NCBI GenBank assembly: GCA_902768985.1
Contig: CACXNA010000001.1
Span: forward strand, 62,001-126,000
DNA length: 64,000 nt
From: an uncultured Bacteroidia bacterium
GTDB lineage: Bacteria > Bacteroidota > Bacteroidia > Bacteroidales > UBA932
Direction: 5' to 3'
The notes beneath the pieces were generated by a model that saw only the letters and a program-made list of their open reading frames with translations, had not been told where the DNA came from and ran no database searches. Position 1 is the stretch's first letter. The number at the start of each line of letters is the position of its first letter. This document shows positions 33,974 through 42,369 of this stretch, piece by piece. Made by a program: the position numbers and the translations under genes.

Positions 33974-35028
33974 AACAGTCCTTTGCTGGAGGGGAGGTCG
34001 TAACTGAAAACATCGCGCCGCACCGCCTGCTTGAGCGAGCGGGCGAAGGCCTTGAAGATGCCTTCGGCGAGGTGGTGGTTGTTCTCGCCGCGCGCCTGCA
34101 CGTAAAGGTTGGCGCGCATGGCGTCGGAGAGCGATTTGAAGAAATGCTTGAACATTTCCGTGGGCACGTCGCCCACGTATTCGCGTGTGAACTGCACATC
34201 CCAGACGAGCTCGCTGCGGCCGCCGAAGTCGAGCAGCACGATGGCGCGGCTCTCGTCCATCGGGAGGGCGAAGCCGTAGCGGTCGATGCCGCGCTTGTCG
34301 CCGAGGGCCTGGCGCAGGGCCTCGCCGAGGGCGATGCCGACGTCCTCGATGGTGTGGTGCTCGTCGACCTCCAGGTCGCCTTTGCACTTGATTTCCAGGG
34401 CGATGCCGCCGTGGTGGATGAGCTGCGTGAGCATGTGGTCGAAGAATTTCAGGCCGGTGTCGACGCCCGACGGGCCCTTGCCGTCCAGGTCCACGCGCAC
34501 GTAGATGTCCGTCTCGCCGGTCTTGCGGGCGACGGTCGCGCTGCGCGCGCTGCTGCGGATGGTCTCGGCGATCTCCGCCCAGCTCTTCTCGCCGACCAGC
34601 AGCGCCTGCGCGCCGAGGTTCTCCGCCAGCTGGCGGTCCGTCTCCCGGTCGCCGACGACCCAGCTGGCCGTGAGGTCGTAGGAGCCGTCGAGGTACTTGC
34701 CGAACATCCCCGTGCCGGGCTTGCGGTTGGGGGATTTATCGGCCGGGAAGGACGGGTCGATGAGGATGTCGTCGAAGACCACACCCTCGCCCTCCAGCGT
34801 GCGCAGCAGCAGGTTCTGGGCGGGCCAGAAGGTCTCTTCGGGGAAGGCGGGCGTGCCGAGGCCGTCCTGGTTGGAGGCCATGACGAGCTCGTAGCCCAGG
34901 CCCGTGAGGGCCTTCAGGCCGCTGATGGCGCCGGGCACGAAGACGACCTTGTCCAGGGCGTCGATCTGCTCGTCGGCGGGTTCGCACAGCAGGGTGCCGT
35001 CCCTATCGATGAATATCGCCTTTTTCAT
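33970..35028 (-). CDS. hisB: Bifunctional histidinol-phosphatase / IGP dehydratase
   Basis: 352 residues. The N-terminal HAD phosphatase domain (1-165) has IDRDGTLL with both catalytic Asp and a GDRETD loop near residue 130. The C-terminal IGP dehydratase domain (~170-352) has the duplicated Mn-binding FFDHML ... DEHHTIEDVGIALG and FKHFFKSLSDAM ... ENNHHLAEGIFKAFAR. It performs steps 6 and 8 of the pathway. The 5' end overlaps hisC by 26 bp. Confidence 0.95.
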   Translation of the reverse strand: MKKAIFIDRDGTLLCEPADEQIDALDKVVFVPGAISGLKALTGLGYELVMASNQDGLGTPAFPEETFWPAQNLLLRTLEGEGVVFDDILIDPSFPADKSPNRKPGTGMFGKYLDGSYDLTASWVVGDRETDRQLAENLGAQALLVGEKSWAEIAETIRSSARSATVARKTGETDIYVRVDLDGKGPSGVDTGLKFFDHMLTQLIHHGGIALEIKCKGDLEVDEHHTIEDVGIALGEALRQALGDKRGIDRYGFALPMDESRAIVLLDFGGRSELVWDVQFTREYVGDVPTEMFKHFFKSLSDAMRANLYVQARGENNHHLAEGIFKAFARSLKQAVRRDVFSYDLPSSKGLL

Positions 35029-36055
35029 ATGCTTGCAGGGATTCTAACAATTTGTCGTTCTCGGACTTGAGTCCGATGGTGATGCGCAGGCAGCCCGCGC
35101 AGCCGCGGACGCGGTTGCGGTTGCGCACGATGATGCCGTCGGCGATCAGGTGCGCGTAGAGCGCGTCCGCGTCGTCCACCTGCACCAGCAGGAAGTTGGC
35201 GTCGCTCGGATAGACGCGGCGCACGAAGCCGAAGGCGGGGAGCGTCGCGGCGATGCGCCGGCGCTGGGCCACGATCTCGGCCACCTGGCCTTCGACGGGC
35301 TTGTCCAGCGCCTCGGAGACGATCTCCTGGGTGGACTGGTTGATGTTGTACGGGTATTTGACCATCGACATCAGCGCGATGATGTACGGGCTGGCGAAGG
35401 CCATGCCGAGGCGCAGCCCCGCGAGGCCGTAAGCCTTGGAGAGCGTCTGGAAGATCACGAGGTTGGGGAATTCCGCCAGGCGGCCGCGCAGGCTGCCCTG
35501 CGCGCTGAAGTCGGCGTAGGCCTCGTCCAGCACCACGATGCCCGGGAATTCGCGGATCAGCGTTTCCAGCTCCGCGGCCGGGAACGCATTTCCCGAAGGG
35601 TTGTTGGGGCTGCAGAGGAAGAGCAGCTTGGTGTGCGCGTCGGTCGCGGCGAGCAGCTCCTTCACGGGGAGGGAGAAGTCCGCCCCGAGGGGCACGCGGC
35701 GCATCTCGATGTCGTTGATGTCGGCGGCGACGTTGTACATGCCGTAGCTGGGGTCGATGGCGACGGCGTTGTCCACGCCCGGCGTGCAGAAGATGCGGAA
35801 CATCAGGTCGATGGCCTCATCGCTGCCGTTGCCGAGAAAGATGCTCTCCGCCGGCACGCCCTTGATGGCCGACAGCTTGGCCTTGAGGGCCTTCTGGCGC
35901 GGATCCGGGTAGCGGTTCCAGCCGGTGGGGTAGGGGCTCTCGTTGGCATCGAGGAAGATGCCCAGCGAGCCCTTGTATTCGTCGCGGGCCGTGCTGTAGG
36001 GGCAGAGGGCGCGTATGTTGGGGCGCACAAGCGCTTCGATATCCTGGCTATTCAT
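35003..36055 (-). CDS. hisC: Histidinol-phosphate aminotransferase
   Basis: 350 residues, class I/II PLP aminotransferase. The PLP lysine lies in FQTLSKAYGLAGLRLG; other motifs are LFLCSPNNPSGN and IVVLDEAYADF. It converts imidazole-acetol phosphate to histidinol phosphate using glutamate. The gene overlaps hisD by 8 bp at its start and hisB by 26 bp at its end. Confidence 0.95.
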   Translation of the reverse strand: MNSQDIEALVRPNIRALCPYSTARDEYKGSLGIFLDANESPYPTGWNRYPDPRQKALKAKLSAIKGVPAESIFLGNGSDEAIDLMFRIFCTPGVDNAVAIDPSYGMYNVAADINDIEMRRVPLGADFSLPVKELLAATDAHTKLLFLCSPNNPSGNAFPAAELETLIREFPGIVVLDEAYADFSAQGSLRGRLAEFPNLVIFQTLSKAYGLAGLRLGMAFASPYIIALMSMVKYPYNINQSTQEIVSEALDKPVEGQVAEIVAQRRRIAATLPAFGFVRRVYPSDANFLLVQVDDADALYAHLIADGIIVRNRNRVRGCAGCLRITIGLKSENDKLLESLQAYEKGDIHR

Positions 36056-37331
36056 TTTGCAGGCGGATTTTGACGGCGTTGGCGTGGGCCTGCAGGCCCT
36101 CCGCTTCCGCCATGGTGACGATGGTGGCCGACAGGCCGCGCAAGCCTTCCGGCGTGAGCTCCTGCAGGGTCATCTTGCGGTAGAAACTGTCCAGGTTGAC
36201 CCCGCTGAAGGAGCGGGCCCAGCCGCAGGTGGGCAGGGTGTGGTTGGTGCCGGAGGCGTAGTCGCCCGCGCTTTCCGGGGTCCACGCGCCGACGAATACG
36301 CTGCCGGCGGCGGTGATGCGCTCGGCGAAGCCCCAGGCATCCGCCACGGAAAGGATCAGGTGCTCGGGGGCGTAGGCGTTCGCGAAGGCGATGCGGTCCT
36401 CCTGCTCGGAGAATACGACACAGCGGCTCTTCTCGAGCGCCTGCCGCACGAAGTCCGCGCGCGGCAGCTCGCGGGTCTGGCGCTCGACTTCCGCGCGGAC
36501 GGCTTCCGCGGTCGCGGCGTCGGGGCAGACCAGCATCACCTGGCTGTCCACGCCGTGCTCGGCCTGCGAGAGCAGGTCCGCGGCGGCGAAGGAGGCCGGC
36601 GAGGAGCCGTCGGTGACGACCATGACTTCGGACGGCCCGGCGGGCATGTCGATGGCCACGGTGCCGGCCGACAGGAGCTGCTTGGCCGTGGTGACGTACT
36701 GGTTGCCGGGGCCGAAGATCTTGTCGACCTTGGGGACGGTCTGTGTGCCGTAGGCCATGGCGGCCACGGCCTGGGCGCCGCCCAGTTTGAAAATGCGTTT
36801 CACGCCGCAGTAGGCGGCGGTGTAGAGGACTTCCGCGTTGACCTTGCCGTCCTTGCCGGATGGGGTGCAGAGCACCACCTCGGGGCACTGGGCGATATTC
36901 GCCGGGACGGCGAGCATCAGGACGGTGGAGAAGAGGGGGGCGGTGCCGCCCGGGATGTAGAGACCCACGCGCTCGATGGGCACGGGGCGCTGGATGCAGC
37001 GCACGCCGGGGGCCGTCTCCACGCTGACTTCGCGCGGGCGCTGCGCTTCGTGGAAGGCGCGGATGTTCGCCTCCGCCTGCGCCACGGCGCGCTTGACGGT
37101 GCCGCTCACGCGCACCTCCGCCTCGAGGATTTCCTCGGGGCTCACTTCGATCGCGCCCAGCGGGCGGCCGTCGATCTCTTCCGACAGGGCCCGGAGCGCA
37201 TCGTCACCCTGCTCGCGCACGCGCTGCAGGATGGCTTCCACCCGGGCGCGGACCGTCGGATTGGCGGCCGAAGGACGGGCGCAGAGCGCCTCCCACTGAT
37301 CCCGGGACGGGTTGATATAGGTCTCCAGCAT
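36048..37331 (-). CDS. hisD: Histidinol dehydrogenase
   Basis: 427 residues, full length. Family signatures include IPGGTAPLFSTVLMLAVPANIA, the KIFGPGNQYVTTAKQL segment, DMPAGPSEVMV and the zinc-ligand region AEHGVDSQVML; ASGTNHTLPT near the C-terminus contacts substrate. It oxidises histidinol twice to histidine with NAD+. Starts 3 bp after the hisG stop codon. Confidence 0.95.
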   Translation of the reverse strand: MLETYINPSRDQWEALCARPSAANPTVRARVEAILQRVREQGDDALRALSEEIDGRPLGAIEVSPEEILEAEVRVSGTVKRAVAQAEANIRAFHEAQRPREVSVETAPGVRCIQRPVPIERVGLYIPGGTAPLFSTVLMLAVPANIAQCPEVVLCTPSGKDGKVNAEVLYTAAYCGVKRIFKLGGAQAVAAMAYGTQTVPKVDKIFGPGNQYVTTAKQLLSAGTVAIDMPAGPSEVMVVTDGSSPASFAAADLLSQAEHGVDSQVMLVCPDAATAEAVRAEVERQTRELPRADFVRQALEKSRCVVFSEQEDRIAFANAYAPEHLILSVADAWGFAERITAAGSVFVGAWTPESAGDYASGTNHTLPTCGWARSFSGVNLDSFYRKMTLQELTPEGLRGLSATIVTMAEAEGLQAHANAVKIRLQNE

Positions 37332-37334
37332 GGT

Positions 37335-38186
37335 TTACGGAATAAGCTTGTCGATATTCAGGACCAGGATGCCCTCGGCGCCGATGGCCTTGAGCTGCTT
37401 GATCTTGTCCCAGAGGTCGTCTTCGTCCACCACGGAGTGCATGGAGCACCAGCCCTCGGCGGCGAGCGGCATCACGGTCGGGCTGCGCATGGCGGGCAGG
37501 ATGCGCGTCGCTTCTTCGACGGAGGCCTGCGGGAGGTTCATCAGGATGTATTTCTTGCGGCGGCTGACCATGGCGGAGTCGATGCGGAAGAGCATCTCGT
37601 CGAGGATCTCCTGCTGGTCAGGCGTCAGGTCTCCGCTGGAAATGAGCACCGCTTCGGACCAGAAGACTTTCTCGACTTCCACCAGGCCGTTGGACACGAG
37701 CGTGCCGCCGGAGGAGACGATGTCGAAGATGGCGTCGGCGATGTCGGCGGCGGGGGCGATCTCGACGGAGCCCGTGATCACTTCGATCCGGGCTTCGATG
37801 CCCTGCTCGTCCAGCCATTTCTTCAGGATGCGGGGGTAGGAGGTCGCGATGCGCTTGCCCGCGAACCACTTCGGACCGGTATAGTCTACGGTCTTGGGCA
37901 CGGCCAGCGAGATGCGGCAGGCGCCGAAACCGAGTTTCTTGACGATCTGCACCGGCAGGCCGTGCTCTTCGACCTCGTTGAGGCCGACGATGCCGAGCGC
38001 CGCGGTGCCGCTGGAGACGACCCCGGGGATGTCGTCATCGCGCATATAAAGGAGTTCCAGGGGGAAATTGGGGGCCTGGGAAAGGAATTTCCGGCGAGAA
38101 TCGTCGATGTCGATCCCGATCTCGCGCAGCAGGGCGGTACTGTCTTCGTTCAACCGGCCCTTGGATTGGATGGCTAATCTTATCAT
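37335..38186 (-). CDS. hisG: ATP phosphoribosyltransferase, long form
   Basis: 283 residues, the HisG-L form with a C-terminal ACT-like regulatory domain (~215-283), so no HisZ partner is needed and feedback inhibition by histidine is expected. Catalytic part: MIRLAIQSKGRLNEDS, the PRPP loop EIAPAADIADAIFDIVSSGGTL. First structural gene of the his operon. Its 5' region carries an attenuator and a dispersed palindromic repeat. Confidence 0.95.
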   Translation of the reverse strand: MIRLAIQSKGRLNEDSTALLREIGIDIDDSRRKFLSQAPNFPLELLYMRDDDIPGVVSSGTAALGIVGLNEVEEHGLPVQIVKKLGFGACRISLAVPKTVDYTGPKWFAGKRIATSYPRILKKWLDEQGIEARIEVITGSVEIAPAADIADAIFDIVSSGGTLVSNGLVEVEKVFWSEAVLISSGDLTPDQQEILDEMLFRIDSAMVSRRKKYILMNLPQASVEEATRILPAMRSPTVMPLAAEGWCSMHSVVDEDDLWDKIKQLKAIGAEGILVLNIDKLIP

Positions 38187-38215
38187 TTTATCTACTAACT
38201 TTTCATCTTACATAG

Positions 38216-38240
38216 TCATTCCGGGCTTGACCCGGAATCT
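38216..38240. repeat. Palindromic intergenic repeat (REP-like)
   Basis: ATTCCGGG and CCCGGAAT flank a five-base loop. The sequence TCATTCCGGGCTTGACCC is typical of a short palindromic repeat dispersed in many bacterial genomes. It lies between the his attenuator and hisG, so it will be transcribed in the his leader. Confidence 0.6.
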
Positions 38241-38243
38241 ATG

Positions 38244-38274
38244 AAAAAAGGCTTACCGATATTCCGGCAAGCCT
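38244..38274 (-). terminator. his operon attenuator terminator
   Basis: On the minus strand AGGCTTGCCG and CGGTAAGCCT form a ten-pair stem (one G-T pair) with a six-base loop, followed directly by six T. It lies 43 nt after the stop of the His-rich leader peptide and before hisG, i.e. in the attenuator position. Confidence 0.88.
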
Positions 38275-38316
38275 CTCTCAACGCAACACGCACGCACACG
38301 ACGACCTACCGGATCC

Positions 38317-38358
38317 TCAGATTCGGTGGTGATGGTGATATGCGCGCAGTTGTGTCAT
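38317..38358 (-). CDS. hisL: His operon leader peptide
   Basis: A 13-residue frame MTQLRAYHHHHRI with four consecutive His codons. It starts 8 nt after the -7 box and is followed by an intrinsic terminator before hisG. This is the classic design for attenuation: ribosomes stalled at His codons when charged tRNA-His is scarce should prevent terminator formation. The stop codon is TGA at 38317-38319. No competing antiterminator helix was worked out in detail. Confidence 0.88.
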   Translation of the reverse strand: MTQLRAYHHHHRI

Positions 38359-38366
38359 ACGTTCTG

Positions 38367-38374
38367 CAAATATA
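38367..38374 (-). promoter_or_regulatory. Promoter of the his operon
   Basis: TATATTTG on the minus strand with a TTG exactly 19 nt upstream (within TTTGC at about 38394-38397); near-ideal Bacteroidetes promoter. Confidence 0.8.
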
Positions 38375-38419
38375 GAGTTTATTTCCGGAAAAGCAAATCT
38401 TTTCGGCCAGGATCTTCGT

Positions 38420-39013
38420 CTATTCCCCTTCCGGGAGGTTGCCTTTGGTGATTTGCTCGCGGATGATGGCGTCGACGACCTCGAAGAGGCGCTCGGAGCC
38501 GAGGCGCGTCTTGTTCTGGCGGCCGTAGACCTGGCGGGCCGTTACGCCGTGCGCCTTCCAGTCGGCGCCGTCGTTGCTGCCGTTGAGCATCAGCGGCTGG
38601 AGGTTGTCCAGCGCGTGCGCGAAACGGGCTTCCGGGCTGCTCCAGTTTTCGAATTCATCGAACATCGCGACGAGCTCCGCCTTCTGGTCGTCGGGCAGCA
38701 GGGAGTAGATGCGCTCCTTGGCGGCGTCCTCGCGCGCCTGCTGCGTCTGCAGGCCCTGCGGGTCGTAGGCGTACGTGTCGCCGGCGTCGATTTCCACGAT
38801 GTCGTGGATCAGGCACATCATCATGACCTTCGCCACGTCCACGTTTTCGTTGGCATACTCCCGCAGCAGCCAGGCCATGACGGCCATGTGCCAGGCGTGC
38901 TCGGCGTCGTTCTCCGCCCGGCCGTGGCCGGACAGGTGCGTCTGCCGGAAGATGCTTTTCTCCTTGTCGATTTCCAGAATGAAATCCAGCTGCCGTTTCA
39001 GTCTTTTGTCCAT
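38420..39013 (-). CDS. HD-domain phosphohydrolase (YfbR/HDDC2-like)
   Basis: 197 residues. HD superfamily ligands: the first His in the RQTHLSGHGR/AENDAEHAWHMA region and LIHDIVEIDAGDTYAYD. The combination EHxxxxA...HDxxEIdaGDT matches the HDDC2/YfbR group, several members of which are 5'-deoxynucleotidases acting on dNMPs. Substrate here is not proven. It lies 9 bp after the HAD phosphatase gene on the same strand, suggesting joint nucleotide or metabolite clean-up. Confidence 0.75.
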   Translation of the reverse strand: MDKRLKRQLDFILEIDKEKSIFRQTHLSGHGRAENDAEHAWHMAVMAWLLREYANENVDVAKVMMMCLIHDIVEIDAGDTYAYDPQGLQTQQAREDAAKERIYSLLPDDQKAELVAMFDEFENWSSPEARFAHALDNLQPLMLNGSNDGADWKAHGVTARQVYGRQNKTRLGSERLFEVVDAIIREQITKGNLPEGE

Positions 39014-39022
39014 ATTTTCCTA

Positions 39023-39676
39023 TCAATCAGCACGTTCGATACAGTATGCAAGCAGCTCCCGGAAATCGTCGATGATGAGTTCGGGGTACTCAGACTCCAG
39101 CTGGGGGCGGTCCTGGTTGCCCCAGGTGACGCCGCAGATGCGGCAACCGGCCGCGCGGCCCATCTGCAGGTCGAAGACGGTGTCGCCGACGACCAGCGTC
39201 TCGTCCGGCCGGGCGCCGAGGCGCTCCAGGGCCAGGAGGGCGATGTCCGGGGCGGGTTTGGGATGGGAGACGTCCTCGTTGGTGACAATGGCCGAGAAGT
39301 GCGCCCGGATGCCGAGCACCTGCAGCAGCGCATTCAGCGAATTGTTGCTGCGCGACGTGCAGAGGGCCAGCGTGACTCCGCGCGCCTGCAGTTCGGCAAG
39401 CGTTTCCTTCGTGCCGGGATAGAGCGTCGTACACGGAATGGCGATCTCATTGAACAGTTTGCGGTATGTGGCACAGGCTTCGGCGATGCGCTCGGGCGGG
39501 GTGTCGGTGCCCCGCTCGAAGCACCCGGTGAGCGGGAGCCCGATGACGGAACGGATCCGTTCCGGGGTGGATGCGGGAAGGCCCAGCTGCCGCAGGGTAG
39601 CCAGGCTGCATTGTACGATGCCTTCAGTCGTGTCGGCCAGCGTGCCGTCGAAGTCAAAAAAGATATTGCGGATCAT
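39023..39676 (-). CDS. HAD-family phosphatase (phosphoglycolate phosphatase-like)
   Basis: 217 residues from MIRNIFFDFDGTLADT; an upstream extension crosses the promoter region and is rejected. HAD motifs I (DFDGTLADT), II (LCTSRSN, where Ser/Thr expected), III (KPAPD) and IV (VVGDTVFDLQMG) are complete, with a helical cap typical of Gph/PgmB-like enzymes. Substrate cannot be read. -7 box TACTTTTG lies 6 nt upstream, divergent from the exporter gene. Confidence 0.8.
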   Translation of the reverse strand: MIRNIFFDFDGTLADTTEGIVQCSLATLRQLGLPASTPERIRSVIGLPLTGCFERGTDTPPERIAEACATYRKLFNEIAIPCTTLYPGTKETLAELQARGVTLALCTSRSNNSLNALLQVLGIRAHFSAIVTNEDVSHPKPAPDIALLALERLGARPDETLVVGDTVFDLQMGRAAGCRICGVTWGNQDRPQLESEYPELIIDDFRELLAYCIERAD

Positions 39677-39682
39677 GGCCTG

Positions 39683-39690
39683 CAAAAGTA
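39683..39690 (-). promoter_or_regulatory. -7 box of the HAD phosphatase gene
   Basis: TACTTTTG on the minus strand, 6 nt from the ATG at 39676. Confidence 0.45.
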
Positions 39691-39702
39691 ATGGAAATAT
39701 CG

Positions 39703-39710
39703 TATCTTTG
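39703..39710 (+). promoter_or_regulatory. -7 box of the ThrE-like exporter gene
   Basis: TATCTTTG on the plus strand, 5 nt from the ATG at 39716; the message would be leaderless or nearly so. Confidence 0.55.
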
Positions 39711-39715
39711 CAATT

Positions 39716-41020
39716 ATGACAGAGACAACACGACAGGAAGCCGACCTCTCGGAGGTGCTGGAAGTGGCGGCGGAAGCGGGACACATCCTGCTGGAGAACG
39801 GAGCGGAAATCTCGCGGGTCGAGGACATTATGTCCCGCATCGCGTCGCATTACGGCGTGGATTCGGGCAGTTTCTTCGTGCTCAGCAACGGCATTTTCAC
39901 CACCGGCTCGGTCGACAAGGTCCGCCAGGGCGGCGGACAGGCGCAGACCTACGCCAACGTGGAGTTTATTCCCATCCGGGGCATCCAACTGTCCAAGGTC
40001 GTAGCTGTCAATCGGCTGAGCTACGATATCTCCCACGATGTCTGCACGCTTGAACAGGCGCGCGAACGGCTTAAGCTCATCCGCGAATCAGCCCCCAAGC
40101 CGAACTGGGAGCAGATCCTGGGCTCGGCGCTGGGCGCCGCCGGTTTCTGCGCCGTGTTCGGCGGCGGCTGGCTGGACTGCGCCGCCGCGTTCGTCGTCGG
40201 CGCGCTGCTCTATGCCTATATCCTTTTTTTCAGCGGCCGTTTCCTGTCCAAGATTGTGGGCGGCGTGAGCAACGCGCTGCTGGTCACCTTCCTCTGCCTG
40301 CTCTTCTACCGCATTGGTTTCGGCGAGAGCCTCAGCAACATGATCATCGGCGCCATCATGCCCCTGGTCCCCGGCGTGCCTTTCGTGAACGGCGTGCGGG
40401 ACCTGGCGAATTCCGACTACATCGCCGGCCTGACGCGCCTGACGGACGCGCTGCTCGGCTTCTTCTGCATCGCGCTGGGCGTGGCTTTCAGCTTCCTGCT
40501 GGACGGCTGGTGCTTCGGCGGCATGATCGTACTGGAGGGGATGAGCGTCAATCCGGAGACGGCCGGGCTGATTATCCAAACGCTTGCCGCCTTCGTCGGC
40601 ACGCTTGCATTCGCCGACCTGTTCGGCGTGCCGCGGGCGCAGTACGTCACCTCCGGGCTCATCGGGGCCGTCGGCTGGCTGCTGTATCTCGTACTGGTGC
40701 GCTTCGCCGCCGTGAGCCCCATCATCGCCGTCATCCTCTCGTCCGTGCTGATCTGCGTGCTGGCGCGCATCGCCGCCATCGACCATAAGTGTCCCGCCCA
40801 GGTCTTCCTGCTCTGTGGCATTTTCCCGCTGGTGCCGGGAGCCGGCATCTTCTGGTGCACCTATTACCTGGTGTCCGGCCAGCTCGCGTCGGCGCTCACC
40901 AGCGGCTTCGGCGCCGCCAAGGCCGCCGTGGCCATCGTGCTCGGTATCATCGTCGCGATGGAGCTCCCGCAGCGCATCTTCTCCGGCCGCAAACCTCGCG
41001 TCGAGCGCTCTGTGCATTGA
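39716..41020 (+). CDS. ThrE-type threonine/serine exporter, fused form
   Basis: 434 residues. The N-terminal soluble part (residues ~10-125) has the ThrE/DUF1212 pattern AGHILLENGAEISRVED...YGVDSGSFFVLSNGIF. Five membrane segments follow (to ~255, including GAIMPLVPGVPFVNGVRD). A second five-helix half (~270-425, DUF3815-like) repeats the motif as GIFPLVPGAGIFWCTYY. In many bacteria the two halves are separate proteins; here they are one chain as in Corynebacterium ThrE. Exports Thr/Ser by family. Followed 14 bp later by the nucleosidase gene. Confidence 0.85.
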   Translation: MTETTRQEADLSEVLEVAAEAGHILLENGAEISRVEDIMSRIASHYGVDSGSFFVLSNGIFTTGSVDKVRQGGGQAQTYANVEFIPIRGIQLSKVVAVNRLSYDISHDVCTLEQARERLKLIRESAPKPNWEQILGSALGAAGFCAVFGGGWLDCAAAFVVGALLYAYILFFSGRFLSKIVGGVSNALLVTFLCLLFYRIGFGESLSNMIIGAIMPLVPGVPFVNGVRDLANSDYIAGLTRLTDALLGFFCIALGVAFSFLLDGWCFGGMIVLEGMSVNPETAGLIIQTLAAFVGTLAFADLFGVPRAQYVTSGLIGAVGWLLYLVLVRFAAVSPIIAVILSSVLICVLARIAAIDHKCPAQVFLLCGIFPLVPGAGIFWCTYYLVSGQLASALTSGFGAAKAAVAIVLGIIVAMELPQRIFSGRKPRVERSVH

Positions 41021-41034
41021 TTTGTTGTTAGCGT

Positions 41035-41655
41035 ATGAAAATCGGATTAATCGTAGCGATGAGCAAGGAGCTCGCGGCGCTGCAGCGGGCCGGGATGACG
41101 GACGCCGTGCAGTCCGGGATCGGCAAGGCGGGCGCGGCCCGCACGGCCACGGAACTGATCCTGCGCGAGCGCCCCGACTGCATCATCAATTCCGGCTGCG
41201 CCGGCGGCCTGGCGCCGTCGGTGGCGGTGGGGGACACGGTGCTGGGCGCCCAGACGGCCTACCACGACGTGTGGTGCGGGGAAGGGAATCTCCCCGGCCA
41301 GGTCCAGGGGCTGCCGCAGCGCTTCGACGCCGATCCGGCGCTCCTGCAGAAGGCGCTGGCCCTGCCGGCCGCGCAGCCGGTGCACAGCGGCCTCATCTGC
41401 ACCGGCGACTGGTTTGTGACGACGGCGCAGGAGGATGAGAAGATTCTGAAGACCTACCCCGAGGCGCTGGCGTGCGACATGGAGTCCGCCGCCATCGCGC
41501 AGGTGTGCCACCACTACGGCGTGCCCTTCCTGAGCTTCCGCATCATCAGCGACACGCGCGTGGGCGGCCACGACATGCAGGCCTATGCGGACTTCTGGGA
41601 CCGCATCTCAGACAGCTCCTTCCAGTTCCTGAAACAATTGATCGATACCTTATAA
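41035..41655 (+). CDS. mtnN: 5'-methylthioadenosine/S-adenosylhomocysteine nucleosidase
   Basis: 206 residues, a little shorter than typical (about 230). Motifs: MKIGLIVAMSKELAAL, SGCAGGLAPSVAVGDTVLG, the substrate-binding DMESAAIAQ with Glu contacting ribose, and catalytic Asp in RIISDTRVGG. It cleaves adenine from MTA and SAH in methyl-cycle recycling. Probably co-transcribed with the exporter gene; followed by a strong hairpin. Confidence 0.88.
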   Translation: MKIGLIVAMSKELAALQRAGMTDAVQSGIGKAGAARTATELILRERPDCIINSGCAGGLAPSVAVGDTVLGAQTAYHDVWCGEGNLPGQVQGLPQRFDADPALLQKALALPAAQPVHSGLICTGDWFVTTAQEDEKILKTYPEALACDMESAAIAQVCHHYGVPFLSFRIISDTRVGGHDMQAYADFWDRISDSSFQFLKQLIDTL

Positions 41656-41694
41656 AAAGATAACGGCCCGCTACCTCGAAGGAGCGGGCCGTTA
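41655..41694 (-). terminator. Terminator between mtnN and hsp20 (convergent)
   Basis: A twelve-pair stem (TAACGGCCCGCT / AGCGGGCCGTTA) at 41661-41694. On the minus strand it is followed by TCTTTTTA, a T-rich tail, so it should terminate the hsp20 transcript; on the plus strand the tail (CATTTATA) is weak. Confidence 0.8.
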
Positions 41695-41719
41695 CATTTA
41701 TAAGTGTGTGTTGTGATGA

Positions 41720-42151
41720 TTAGGCAATCGCGATTTGGCGCGAAGCCGGGATCTGCTTGTCCGGGGTCTTCTTCGGCAGTTCGATGCCGAGGATGCCGTT
41801 GTTCATCGTGGCCTTGATGTCCTCGACGGCGATGTTGTCGGGCAGGGTGAAGGCCTGGTGGTAGGAAGTGTAAGAGAATTCGCGGCGGAGGTAATTCTCA
41901 CCCTTCTTCTCTTCTTTGTCCTCGTGCTTCTTCTCGAGGGCGATCACCAGCTCCTCGTCGTTGTCTACGCGGATCGTGAAATCGTCCTTGGTCATGCCCG
42001 GAGCCGCAATCTCAATCTCGAAGGCCTTGTCGGTCTCCTTGATGTTCACGGCCGGGGAAGCGAACTGCTTCGCAGGCATCACGTTGAAATCGTCGAACAG
42101 GTCACCGAAAATGCTCGGAATCCAAGCTTGGTTTCTTCTTGCGGGATACAT
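41720..42151 (-). CDS. Hsp20 small heat-shock protein
   Basis: 143 residues from MYPARRNQAW. This ATG is preferred over the one six codons upstream because AGGAG lies 8 nt before it, one of few Shine-Dalgarno-like sites in the window. Alpha-crystallin domain at ~35-140 with FEIEIAAPGMTKDDFTIRV and the NNGILGIELPKK C-terminal motif. It is an ATP-independent holdase. The 246-bp upstream region contains three phased GACATTTT repeats that may control it. Confidence 0.9.
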   Translation of the reverse strand: MYPARRNQAWIPSIFGDLFDDFNVMPAKQFASPAVNIKETDKAFEIEIAAPGMTKDDFTIRVDNDEELVIALEKKHEDKEEKKGENYLRREFSYTSYHQAFTLPDNIAVEDIKATMNNGILGIELPKKTPDKQIPASRQIAIA

Positions 42152-42255
42152 AATCAAATCTCCTATCATTTAAAATTGTCGTTTAACTTTTAATCTTCGT
42201 CCCGACCGGGGGACGCTTTACATACTTACAATTCGTAAACCACTTGCCGTTTTGA

Positions 42256-42325
42256 GACATTTTGGCGCAAAAACATACTTAATTCCCTGATAATCAAGAC
42301 ATTTTGTCAAAATTGCTGACATTTT
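42256..42325. promoter_or_regulatory. Three phased GACATTTT repeats between hsp20 and gdhA
   Basis: GACATTTT at 42256, 42298 and 42318; spacings of 42 and 20 bp are close to four and two helical turns. The second copy extends to the palindrome GACATTTTGTC and the third to CTGACATTTTTTCAG. They could be binding sites of one regulator acting on hsp20, gdhA or both. Confidence 0.45.
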
Positions 42326-42361
42326 TTCAGCGAAGCGTGTGGAATTATTAAAATTTTTTCT

Positions 42362-42369
42362 TACATTTG
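42362..42369 (+). promoter_or_regulatory. -7 box of gdhA
   Basis: TACATTTG on the plus strand, 28 nt before the gdhA start. No clear -33 element. Confidence 0.5.

Noticed and set aside
42170..42361. Sigma-54 promoter for hsp20
   Set aside because: No TGGCAC-N5-TTGC match was found in the intergenic region on either strand.
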